Below are positions 48,239 through 59,400 of a DNA stretch of 64,000 bases, piece by piece. Under the pieces are notes generated by a model. The model was not told where the DNA came from and ran no database searches. It saw only the letters and a program-made list of their open reading frames with translations. The stretch's first letter is position 1. Every line of letters starts with the position of its first letter. The position numbers were made by a program, and so were the translations under genes. Where the stretch lies: the NCBI GenBank assembly GCA_037893225.1, contig JAZGUH010000204.1, forward strand, positions 1,488,001 through 1,552,000, written 5' to 3'. This stretch comes from Hippasteria phrygiana (lineage: Eukaryota > Echinodermata > Asteroidea > Valvatida > Goniasteridae).

Positions 48239-48300
48239 CCCTAACAATCCTGAATCCTCCAATTTTAATATGATTTTCCACACACCTTAGGGAGTTAGGG
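48239..48300. mobile_element. 62-bp piggyBac-like miniature insert
   Basis: CCCTAACAATCC at the left and GGGAGTTAGGG at the right, followed by TTAA (48301-48304) and preceded by TCAA. The uninterrupted unit elsewhere reads CACTCAAGTAAGAAATAAC, so the insert is exactly placed. Most of the piggyBac MITE body is absent. Confidence 0.75.
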
Positions 48301-51300
48301 TTAAGAAATAACAGCCATTTCAAAATTTAGACCAAATTCAATATAACACAAAGGAATTCTGGGAAGGGAAGATAACCATGGCTTAAATGTGCATGCTGTT
48401 TATCAAAAGGGTTGATTTGTAGTCTTTTTTCCAGTCGCTGAATTTTACAATTTTGTAAATCATAACATTCTTTTCAATATATCTAGCTAACAAAACAAGA
48501 TATTTTCAAAATTCTTTTTGTTATAGCTTTCGTATGTCTCAAAGATATGCCCTATAAAGTGAAAATTGTTTGCTATAATGTTTAAGTATTTGGACCTTTC
48601 AGCCATATCTCATCAATGGAACAAATTAATTTTGAAATTCTTTTTACAATAGCTTTGTTAGGTCATAGATACATACATACATACATGTGAAAAATGCGAC
48701 ACGTCATGATGACGTCATAAAAAAATGTGCTTTTTTGAAACACGTATAAGGGTAGGTACCATCGTTGGTGGATACGTAGGTATTGTTACTAGCATGCAAA
48801 AGCCAGAGTGACTTCATTGGTTGATTTTCTATTAATTTCTAAATTTTTAAAGTTCGCAATCAAACTACCACAAAAAAACCGAAACAGCCCTGTGTTTGTC
48901 CACAAACACTATTGGCTCTAGTTTTTTTTTCTTTTTTTTTCTTCTTTTTCAGCCAAATGCCCATAGCATTTGTACACGTTTTCTTTCTTACCGGCACTTT
49001 GGCTACTTTTATGCTGCCGATTGCCTTTAAACTTGGCAGACACTTAGACCAACTGCTCAGAATGTATGCCGAACATTTACGTCATGATGACGTCATCACA
49101 TGATTTTTTATGAATTTTTGAAATTTTAAAATCGTAACATTCTTTTCAATATATCTAGCGAACAAAACAAGATATTTTCTAAATTCTTTTTGTTATAGCT
49201 TTGGTATGTCTCAAAGATATGCCCTAAAAGGGAGAAAATGTGTGACGTCATGATGACATCATCAAAAATGTGCTTTTTTAAAACACATATAAGGATAGGT
49301 CCGATCGTCATGAAAATTGGTGGGTAGGTAGATACTGTCACTAGCATGCAAAATCTGAAATGATGTCATGATGACGTCATCGGCAATTTTTTTTATGATT
49401 TTTGAAATTTTTGAAATTTCATTTTAATCGCCAAATTTTACACAAAAAACGAAACACCCCTGTGTTTGTCCACAAACACTGTACCATATGTCTAGTTCTC
49501 ATAGCATTTGTACACGTTTTCTTTCTTACCGGCACTTTGGCTACTTTTGTGAAGCCGATTGCCTTTAAACTTGGCACACACTGAGACCAACTGCTCAGAA
49601 TGTGTCCCGAACTTTTTCGTCATGATGACGTCATCACATGTCACGTGACGTCATCTTAAAGGTGCATTTTTCTCCCATAGGGTTTGTGCACGTTTTCTTT
49701 CACCAGGCACTTCCAATCGACTTCAGACTTGGCACGCACTTAGACCACCATGTAAAGATGTGTCTAGAATGATGACGTCATGATGACCTCACCAGGGGGT
49801 CACGTGACGTCATCTTAAAGGTGCAGTTTTTAAAGAGCCCATAACTAGAGAACCGTAGGTCCGATTAAGTTTAAAGTTGGTTTGTTGGTAGACCAGCATG
49901 TGATCCTAGAACGATTACGTCATGATGACATCATCAGAGGACACGTGACGTCATCTTAAAGGGGCACTTTTCGAAGCCATATATCTACAAAAGTACAAGT
50001 CAGATTAAGTTGAAACGTGGTATTTAGTTATGCCAGCATGTGTTAGATGAAAATTGATGTGACGTCATGATGACGTCATGATGACGTCATCATACGATTT
50101 TATATTGTTTTGTACAGTTTTAGAACCTTAAAGTCATATCTCATCAACAGTACATGCTAATTTAGAAATTCCTTTTTTAAAAGGTCTGTTAGGTCATAGA
50201 TACTTACATATAAATGTGAAAAATGTGTGACGTCATGATGACGTCATCCAAAATGAGCTTTTTTGAAACACATAGAAGGGTAGGTCCAATTGTCATGAAA
50301 ATTGGTGGGTTGGTAGATACTGTCACTAGCATGCAAAATCCGAAGTGACGTCATGATGACGCCATCGGCTAATTTTCTATGATTTCTTTTAATTTTTGAA
50401 ATTTTATTTCAAGAAACAGCCCTGTGTTTGTCCACAAACACCGTACCGTTCGTCTAGTTTAGTTTTTTTTCTATCTTGCCATGGCCTTAATACTGAATAA
50501 TTGTAAAATGTTCTGCAAGTTTTACTTCTATTGAATTTGTTTATGTGTATGTACATGCACTTGGACATGTTTACTCTGCAATGCCTTCAGAGCACTACAG
50601 AGGTGCTACACTGACATCCCCCCGGTCTTATACCGAATATTCGAATTAGGGCTGTGCGTTCACGGGTAATTTTGGATCCGGGTACCCGAACGCCACACTG
50701 GTTCGGTTCTCGGGTACCCGGAAGTGGACCGTTTAGAAAAAAAACACTGTCTAATGTAATGTCCCTGTGTGTACCGTGCGGCTGCTAAGGCCCCCGCAAA
50801 AAAAGTTCTGCATCCGGCCACGACCCTAAACATTTTATCGGCAAGTTAAAAAAATAAAATTAAAATATATATATAAAATAATCGTGTTCTATTTTCCGTC
50901 TTCACAAAATGCCTCTCAACAACATATTTACGTCAAAAACGCTTGTAATTTGTTTGCCTACTTACATTCGCAATTTTTTTAGAAGAAACCTCCGTTGTTT
51001 TTACAAGTTCCCTTCGCGAGTACAAGTTCCCTTCGGTGTGTGATTTCCTATCACTGTGATGAAAACACGTGTGTATGCTCAATGCAGCAATGCTGTACTG
51101 GTTCCTGTCGTGCCGCCCACTAAAAGTGCCAAAGAAGGCATGATGGAAATGCGGCAACCAGTCTATGCACTATGGCCGACCAACATTTAGCATAACACTG
51201 CAGAGTGCACTGCAGTTCCAGGTCAGATCTGACATCGTAAAAATGCCAAATAAACATCGATGGAGAAAGAGGATCTCTGCAAGTTAAATTAATTCACAGA

Positions 51301-51949
51301 ACTTGATCTCTCTTGTCTGTTGTGTATGTATTTTCCGTGTTTATGAATTTATTTCGAGGTGATAGTGATAGTGCAGCGTGTTTCCCCGACATTTCCTGCC
51401 GCAACACGAGGTTCGTCGCCCGCCACACAGTGCATCACGCACGCTTACCGCACGACAAACGGACAGTGTTGGCCAGTTTCCCGTCTTTGCTGGCATTGTA
51501 TGTGCATAGTGTGGTGTGTATATATGCGCGACCTAAATTCTAAATATTTTTGACATTATTTAAGGCAAGTTTTTATTACTTTTTATTGCCATATTTTGTA
51601 TAGCTTTCGTAGCGTAAATGGAAATAGTTCAGACTGAAATTCGCACATTCACCCAATCAATCAGGACACAAAAGAAATGGCAAAACAAAAAATCCGACCC
51701 ACCTACCCTATTTTTCAAAGGCATGTAATCGGAACTAGAACTATTTTTTTGGGCCTAAAAAAGAAAGATTTACTTTCTGTACGTGAAATTAAATGCAGTA
51801 TAAAAGTAGATGTTTCAACAAATGCCTGAAATTTGACATCGATTTTGCAATCGTTCCAGGCTTGGTATAATCCTGCAGTGTTTATATGACTAGGCCTACT
51901 TACGAGTTACGATTCGTGCAACAGCATTGGTATTTCGAAGGAGCCCCGA

Positions 51950-52097
51950 CAGAGCCGCACGTGCACTGCAGTCAAGCGTAATATACACAATAATCCAACA
52001 GTGGATTAAAACTGCACAAATAGCGGCAAATGGCGTCATCCGGCCTGGTGGTACTGTTGGTTTTTTGGTGCCATTTTGGCGTCTTCCGTACGCAAGA
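51950..52097. mobile_element. Truncated piggyBac-type MITE, relative of 54381-54591
   Basis: It shares CAGTCAAGCGTAA, ACACAATAATCCAACA, GGCGTCATCCGGCCTGGTGG and the end CCGTACGCAAG.GGTTAA with 54420-54595. The left end is missing. Confidence 0.8.
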
Positions 52098-52124
52098 GGT
52101 TAAATATTAAATCATCCACAGAGA

Positions 52125-52316
52125 GTACGAGTTAACCTGGGTACGAGTTGACCTGGGTACGAGTTGACCTGGGTACGAGTTGACCTGGGTACGAGTTGAC
52201 CTGGGTACGAGTTGACCTGGGTACGAGTTGACCTGGGTACGAGTTGACCTGGGTACGAGTTGACCTGGGTACGAGTTGACCTGGGTACGAGTTGACTTGG
52301 GTACGACTTGACAGGG
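52125..52316 (+). repeat. 16-bp minisatellite, 12 copies
   Basis: GTACGAGTTGACCTGG is repeated 12 times with changes only in the first and last two copies. It is internal to the hAT-type element. Open frames on the minus strand (RSTRTQVNSYPGQLVP) are artefacts of this array. Confidence 0.95.
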
Positions 52317-52733
52317 CACATGTAGTCGGAAACCAAAATAATCACACACAAATTACTCCAAGCAAAGCCTTTTATTGTTTTGTTTCAATGTATGCCTGTA
52401 GGCCTAATACAGAGAGCGCTTCCCACTCCCGCTGCCCCAGTGTCTGAGCAACGTTCACTCTCTTAAGATCAATATTACTCCCGCCCCCGCTCTTTGATCA
52501 TACCGCGGAGCTAGTTTGGCCGCAGCGTAAACCGCAGTTCACATTCCATTGACAGACTATACTAAGCAACAAGGTAGCTATAGATAAGATACATATGTAC
52601 AAACAGCGTTGGCCGACCACATTGTTGATTCTTTCCATTCACTGCATTTTTGTTGACGCATTGTTTGCAAAACACCGCCAGACGGTTTGGGTCTTTCGAG
52701 TCGGAACAGAGTTTGAAATGGATCGAGTTGTCT

Positions 52734-52764
<31 letters not shown>

Positions 52765-52931
52765 TTTTTGGTATGAAACCTTACATTGAATTTTTCACCG
52801 TAAGTTTCGGGTACCCGAACCGGTAAAATGGAACCGAATATTGATGTTGGCATTCGGGTATCCGGGTATCCGGGTACCCGGGTATCCGGGTATCCGGGTA
52901 CCCGGATATCCGGCACAGGCCTAATTCGAAT

Positions 52932-54376
52932 ACCCTTTTGCCAGTTCAAATACTAAAAAAAATTATATATGCACGTACAGATATGACTCTGATGCTATTT
53001 TAATAGAAAAGTAACTTTTTTGGACGGAGGTGTATTGTTCCCGTCCGTAAATCCCTATAAAATAATAACTAAAAAAATGCAGACTGGAGTTTGGTTTCTT
53101 GTTTATCAGAATACCCGTAATGATCTTGATACAACAGGGAAAGAATGTCGATGGATCGGTTTATAATATTGATTGCCGCACGTAAAACACTGGCATGGTT
53201 TACATGTAACTTTTTACTGACGTGGCATGGAGTTGCAGCTGACATGTGAAAAACTTGATTGGCGAGTAGCGAATATTCAATTATTGGTCAAACCTGTTTT
53301 CAAATAATTGAAAACTAATTTATTTGAAAATGAACAACCCTAGACCCTTCCCGAAAGGTGGCTCGTATCTCGGGCCCAATTTCAGATTTTTTTGGCCAAG
53401 GCCAGTTTTATCTCTGGTTATTACAGTTGTAATCCTGTTATACACACAGTAGCATCTCACACCCACCTCTTGCTAACAGTGCTAATCTGCATTAGTAGTG
53501 GCTGTATGGCTTAGATGAGTGTAGTAGACTTCCCCTCTCCCACAGTTATGTGGGAGGGGTCTACCAGGAAATTTACCTGTAGAGCATCCCTCCCTCTTGT
53601 AAAATGTATTGTGCCCTCTAGGAAAGTACGTGTATGCATTAGTATTGGCTGTACAAAGTAGGCCTTTCCCACAGGAATGTGGGGAAGGATTTTACTTTTA
53701 GGAACTAGGGTTGCCTGAAAGGAGTGACAGATTGGCACTTGTTTTGTGCTGTCAAATATCAAACTCAAGGGACACGTTGATGAAATATAGAGGAACATAC
53801 TTTCACCACAAAGTGATCTTAAAGTCGCTCTAAAGTCGTTCTGAGTTACAAGCAGAAACAAACAATTTTCACTGAAAAATCAATTTGGGGATTTTAACTA
53901 CTGTATATTTAAAAAACCATATTCTATCATATCCTAAAGTTTTTAAACTGAATCCTTTCTCAAAATATTGTTTTTGGAGGGGAATTCGTTTTTAAACTCA
54001 GGTTACAGTATGTGCGCAGGTCACAAACTTTGAGCTTCATTTTCTCAAAACAGGGGGTTAAGACTCTGATAAATCTAAAAGGTTGTATGGGGGGGGGGGG
54101 GGGGGCGGGGGCGGGCGGCTAGAAATAAGATACCACAACACACAATATGAAATTAAAGCTCTTAAACTGTACTTTCAGGAAATGTCATAATCTTGATTTA
54201 CAAATTTTGCTACTTTACGCCTACATTGTATTTTGTGGTCACATATTTGGGAATGATAACTTGTGTTCATTACATTTTCCATCAATCTTAAGTAAAGGGT
54301 CGCATGTCGTACAAAAGATCAAATGATTAAACTCTCAACAATTCAAAGATTGCAGCCATAAGTTGCAAATTGCTCA
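52932..54376. other. Unassigned sequence
   Basis: No recognised gene. A poly-G run lies at about 54089-54105. Two related hairpins lie at 53525-53564 and 53663-53688 within a diverged duplication (both follow GCATTAGTA.TGGCTGTA). AACAACCCTAG near 53333 could be one end of a hAT-like element, but no partner was found. Confidence 0.4.
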
Positions 54377-54380
54377 TTAA

Positions 54381-54591
54381 CCCCTTGAGTACGGTATTTT
54401 ACGGGAGACGTCGGGGTGCTGCGGCGGCTCTGGCAGCCAAGCAAACCGCTACAATGTGTTTGTGCAGTCAAGCGTAACCTATACACAATAATCCAACAAT
54501 GGATTGAAACTGCACAAACGGCGGCCAATGGCGTCATCCGGCCTGGTGGCTCTGTTTTTTTTACACATTTGCGTCATCCGTACGCAAGGGG
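54381..54591. mobile_element. piggyBac-type MITE with CCCCTTGNGTACGG ends
   Basis: TTAA at 54377-54380 and 54592-54595 flank 211 bp beginning CCCCTTGAGTACGG and ending CCGTACGCAAGGGG. Together with the fragment at 51950-52097 it is a second piggyBac-type MITE family, distinct from the CCCTAACC one. Confidence 0.88.
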
Positions 54592-54595
54592 TTAA

Positions 54596-55540
54596 AGGGT
54601 TTTAATGGCTTATATATTAGTTGTCCATAATAAGATCGGTTTTAATAATCAGAAAATCTGTTTCACAAAAGAATTGCTTTTTTGCACCCGTCTTTACTTA
54701 TTATGCTGAGCCAAACTCCCCATTCAAAAACTAGCATCATCACAGAGTTCACAGATTCCTCCAGAAATGATGTAGACCTAGTGTTAGTCCATTTTTGTGG
54801 TTTGTATATGAATTCCTGATTCTTAATCAACATTTCAATGAGCTGGCACACTTGTGATAAGGATTATATTTTCTGGTTCTGATATTCGAGTCATTGTTGA
54901 CAGTGGTGGTCAAGTTCACATGCACTTTATTATCACTGCAATTTTCCCCCGTTTTTCTTTCTATTTAGATAGACTTTCAGTCTTGCCAGATCTGTAACAT
55001 TCAGAAAGGAAATCTGAATCGTATCTTTCCATTTGCGCAAGTTACGGACTATGAAAGTGAGGTAGGTAACAAAGTTATTTTTAATTTTTAAATGACAGAC
55101 GCCCATCCATTGCTGCATCACATTAGATTTGTGAAGCCACACAAAATGAAACATTTCTGGAAGATAAATTCATATAGGGAAAAGAATGAGACTGTCAGTG
55201 GCAGGTTTGCCCGGAAAAATACAGCCTGGGAATATTGACTTACATGTAAGAAGCTGCATGCTCAGTTCAAGAGAGTGCAATTATATTTAGTACTTAATAT
55301 TAAGGTACATGTATGGGTATTGACAATGGACCCTAGGCTAGCCTGACCACTAATGCAGGCAATAAACCCACTGACTCACTCGGGTTCAAGTTACCAGCGA
55401 TATGCATTTTCCTAGCCTATTGGTGGTGGACCCACAGTGTTCAATGGTTCCAAAACTTCATTATTATTTGTTTTTATGCACGTTTGCCCTAAACAAGGCT
55501 AAAAGCCACTCTGTGGAATGGGCTACTTAAAGAAAAAGTA
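54596..55540. other. Unassigned sequence
   Basis: Nothing recognised; open frames here are short and without family resemblance. Confidence 0.4.
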
Positions 55541-55750
55541 TCAAAGACACAGAGGGTAGGAATTGAAATTCCTCTTACAGCAAAAAAGATCATAAGATGA
55601 AGGGAAACATGTACCAGGCAAAGAATTCCATGGAGATAGAGAATGAAAGAAGAAGCTTTTGGCATGGTTTTTATTCAGCATCCAGGTGCATTGTGAGTAT
55701 ATTGGGGAAAGCATGCGGAAAGCATGCGGAAAGCAGAGTTTAATGCTCAA
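55541..55750 (-). pseudogene. Remnant of a non-LTR retrotransposon C-terminus
   Basis: The minus frame contains AKSFFFHSLSPWNSLPGTCF followed by SSYDLFCCKRNFNSY. The pattern SFF-(x)6-WNSLP with a following S--LF--KR is the familiar C-terminal end of reverse transcriptase proteins of CR1/Jockey-type LINEs. No upstream reverse transcriptase motifs are present, so it is a short decayed fragment. A chance match remains possible. Confidence 0.5.
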
Positions 55751-56492
55751 ACACCCTTACTGGAGGAACCAAGTTGAACAAAGTGGTGGAATATTTACCG
55801 TGAAAATATTCGTAAAACAAATTAAGGGCATTAACCTCTTAACTTCCCAACTGAATTTCTGTATACTACATATTAAATGTGTTAAAGATGCATTTTCTAT
55901 ACTCCTACAAAAATATTAAAATGCAATTTTTTTTTACCCCACTATAGCATACCTTCAGTTTTTCACTAGATGCATTTCTAGAACTACTACAGTTTTGGGT
56001 CATGACCAAAGTGAAGTTATATGCAAATTAATCTGTGACATTTTATTCCTACATAATGATTGACAGGTGAGTGTAGCGTATCTACATGTATGTGTCCAAT
56101 TTCCACTGCTACCCTTTGTAAGGAAGAGCCAGCTCTAATATTTGATAGTACACCAACTACAAATGTATTTTAATGAAGCCAAATAAAAGTGTTCATTGTC
56201 ACAGACCATTGGGCGAGTCTACATGTATATCATTTTCTCTACAGTCGTTGCAAATGTGCATGCATATAATACATACCACCCACCTTTCGAACAGAATTGG
56301 GAGTGGTTCACTTGTGAATCAAAAGTTGGAATTAGTTGATTATTTATCATGGGCCCTTTTTTGTAACAGTGTCTTACCGGAAGGCTAATAATGTTGGTAA
56401 CTGTATTTCTTTGGGTGCCACACCTCAAAAGCACAGACACATCATCTTTAATTAAAATATAATGTTCAGTACATAAAGATGTAAAATCAAAA
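55751..56492. other. Unassigned sequence
   Basis: No recognised gene or repeat. Confidence 0.4.
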
Positions 56493-59400
56493 CTAGACAT
56501 ATGGCACAGTGTTTGTGGACAAACACAGGGCTGTTTTGTTTTTTTGTGTAAAATTTTGTGATTAAAATGAAATTTCAAAAATGAAAAAAATCATAAAACA
56601 AATTTCCGATGACGTCATCATGACATCATTTCAGATTTTGCATGCTAGTGACAGTATCTACCTACCCACCAATTTTCATGACGATCGGACCTATCCTTAT
56701 ATGTGTTTTAAAAAAGCACATTTTTGATGATGTCATCATGACATCACACATTTTTTTTTCTTTTAGTGCATATCTTTGAGACACACCAAAGCTATAACAA
56801 AAAGAATTTTGAAAATATCTTGTTTTGTTCGCTAGATATATTGAAAAGAATATTACGATATTAAAATTTCAAAAATTCATAAAAAATCACGTGATGACGT
56901 CATCATGACGTAAATGTTCGGCATACATTCTGAGCAGTTAGTCTAAGTGTCTGCCAAATCACGTGATGACGTCATCATGACCTCACTTCGGCTTCTGCAT
57001 CCTAGTGACAGTATCTACCTACCCACCAATTTTCATGACGATCGGACCTATCCTTATATGTGTTTTAAAAAAGCACATTTTTGATGACGTCATCATGACG
57101 TCACATATTTTTTTCCCTTTTAGGGCATATCTTTGAGACCTACCAAAGCTATAACAAAAAGAAATTTGAAACTATCTTGTTTTGTTTGCGAGATATATTT
57201 AAAAGAATGTTACGATTTCAAAATTTCAAAAATTCATAACAAATCACGTGATGACGTCATCATGACGTCACTTCGGCTTCTGCATCCTAGTGACAGTATC
57301 TACCTACCCACTAATTTTCATGACGATCGGACCTATCCTTATATGTGTTTTAAAAAAGCACATTTTTGATGATGTCATCATGACGTCACACATTTTCTCC
57401 CTTTTAGGGCATATCTTTGAGACATACCAAAGCTATAACAAAAAGAATTTTGAAAATATCTTGTTTTGTTCGCTAGATATATTAAAAAGAATGTTACGAT
57501 TTTTAAATTTTGAAAAATTCATAAAAAATCACGTGATGACGTCATCATGACGTCACTTTGGATTCAGCATCCTAGTGACAGTATCTACCTACCCACCAAT
57601 TTTCATGACGATCGGACCTATCCTTATATGTGTTTTAAAAAAGCACATTTTTGATGATGTCATCATGACGTCACACATTTTCTCCCTTTTAGGGCGTATC
57701 TTTGAGACATACCAAAGCTATAACAAAAAGAATTTTGAAAATATCTTGTTTTGTTCGCTAGATATATTGAAAAGAATTTTACGATTTTGAAATTTCAAAA
57801 ATTCATAAAAAATCACGTGATGACGTCATCATGACGTAAATGTTCGGCATACATTCTGAGCAGTTGGTCTAAGTGTCTGCCAAGTTTAAAGCCAATCGGC
57901 ACCATAAAAGTAGCCAAAGTGCCAGTAAGAAAGAAAACGTGTACAAATGCTATGGGCATTTGGCTGAAAAAGAAAAAAAGAAAAAAAAGAAAAAAAAAAA
58001 AATCTTAACGAAAACAAGGGCTGTTTTGGAAAAGTTTCCAAAACAGCCAAAAAAACTAGAGGTTTGTGTCTGTTTAAAACAGAACACAAGGCTTTTCCGT
58101 GTTTTTTTTTTCCACCCTAAAACTTCAGCTTACGTTCTATGTTTGTGTTAAGTTTGATTAAGATCTGATGTTTATAGTGAGTAAAGTGGCTTGTACAAAA
58201 TTCGTGACAAAGTCTATGGGATTTTGGATAGAACAAAAAGATTCATAGAAAATTAGCCGATGACGTCATCTTGACGTCACTTCAGATGTTACATTCTACT
58301 GGCACTATCTACCTACCCAGCAATTTGTATGATAATCAGACCTATTCTTATGTGTTTTTAAAAAGCAAATTTTTGACGTCATGATGAGGTCACACTTTTT
58401 CACATTGAAATGAAAGAATATCGGAGCTAACAAAACTTAAAAATTACTATAAGATCGTATGATGACGTCATCATGAAGTCACCACGATTTTCATTGATAA
58501 CACCAGCTGGTCTACCAACATACTAGGTTTAAACATAATTGGACCTACGGTTCTCTAGATATGGGCCATTGAATAATGCACCTTTAAAATGACGTCACGT
58601 GACACGTGATGACGTCATCATGACGTCACGTTTCGGCATACATTTTCAGCTTAGGGTGTTTGTTTGTGTTAAGCCTGATTAAGATCTGAGGTTGTTTAGT
58701 GAGCAAAGTGCCACTTACAAAATTCGTGTACAAAGTCTATGGGATTTGGGATAGAACTAAAAATTTCATACAAAATCAGCCGATGACGTCACTTTGGATT
58801 TGACATGCTAGTAGCATTATCTACCTACCCAGCAATTTTTATGACGATCGGACGTACCCTTATATGTGTTTCAAAAGAAATCGTTTTAATGACGTCATGA
58901 TGACGTCACACATTTTTCCCATTTATGTGAAAGAATATAGGAGCTAACAAAGCTATTCCAAAAAGAATTTTGGATTTAGCATGTTCTGTTGATGAGATAT
59001 GATTTTAAGAAACTTTAAGGTTCAAAAACTTTACAATTACTATAAAATCGTATAATGACGTCATCATGACGTCACGTAAATGTTCATCTATAACACGTGG
59101 TAGTCCACCAACATAACAGGTTTAAAGGCAATCGGACCTACGGCTCTCTAGATATGGGCCCTTGAAAAATCATCTTTAAGATGACGTCACGTGACATGTG
59201 ATGACGTCATCATGACGTAAAAGTTCGGCACACATTGTGAGCAGTTGGGGAAAGTGGCCGGTAAGAAAGAAAATGTTTACAATGCTATGGGCAATATTCT
59301 AGCGACTTGAAAAAAAGATTTGTATTATTACGTCATCATGACGTCACACAATTTTCGCTTTTTAGGGCATATCTTTGAGACATACCAAAGCTATAACAAA

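Larger units (their letters stand above)
43010..50457 (+). mobile_element. Long chain of CRE-dyad units, plus orientation
   Basis: Five hairpin ends with intact CTAG follow each other in the same direction: hairpins at 43542-43559, 44870-44887, 46396-46413, 48892-48909, and 49462-49479, then a sixth at 50424-50441 (CTAG at 50454-50457). After most CTAGs a T-run leads into TCTTTTTCAGCC and GCCCATAGCATTTGTACACG, the start of the next unit. Types A, B, C and D are all present. A SINE and a 62-bp TTAA-type insert interrupt it. Confidence 0.7.
50647..52923. mobile_element. hAT-type element with perfect 8-bp target duplication
   Basis: ATTCGAAT occurs at 50639-50646 and 52924-52931. The left end is TAGGGCTGTGC and the right end in reverse complement TAGGCCTGTGC. 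Subterminal regions are dense in CGGGTACCCG palindromes and GGGTATCC direct repeats (about 50685-50725 and 52809-52912). The 2277-bp body has no recognisable transposase; it contains a minisatellite, a TTTA microsatellite (about 52734-52767) and a truncated piggyBac-type MITE. Confidence 0.87.

Noticed and set aside
39378..50457. A single giant inverted repeat centred near 39.6 kb
   Set aside because: The unit types next to the centre differ on the two sides and distances do not match, so independent insertions in opposite orientation explain it better.
52107..52351. Frames RSTRTQVNSYPGQLVP on the minus strand
   Set aside because: They are translations of the 16-bp array at 52125-52316.
53511..53861. 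A 116-codon minus-strand frame
   Set aside because: It overlaps a duplicated hairpin region, composition is not protein-like across the duplication, and no family is recognised.
57575..57790. A recurring frame of about 71 codons (STYPPIFMTIGPILICVLKK...FENILFCSLDILKRMLRF) found in many copies on both strands
   Set aside because: It is simply the 285-bp monomer read in the one frame that lacks stops. It begins inside a spacer, includes both CRE dyads, is broken by stops and shifts in many copies, and shows no codon-position bias.
56959..57840. CRISPR array
   Set aside because: The repeats are 285 bp with similar, not unique, spacers in an animal-type genome with SINEs and apparent introns; no cas genes.
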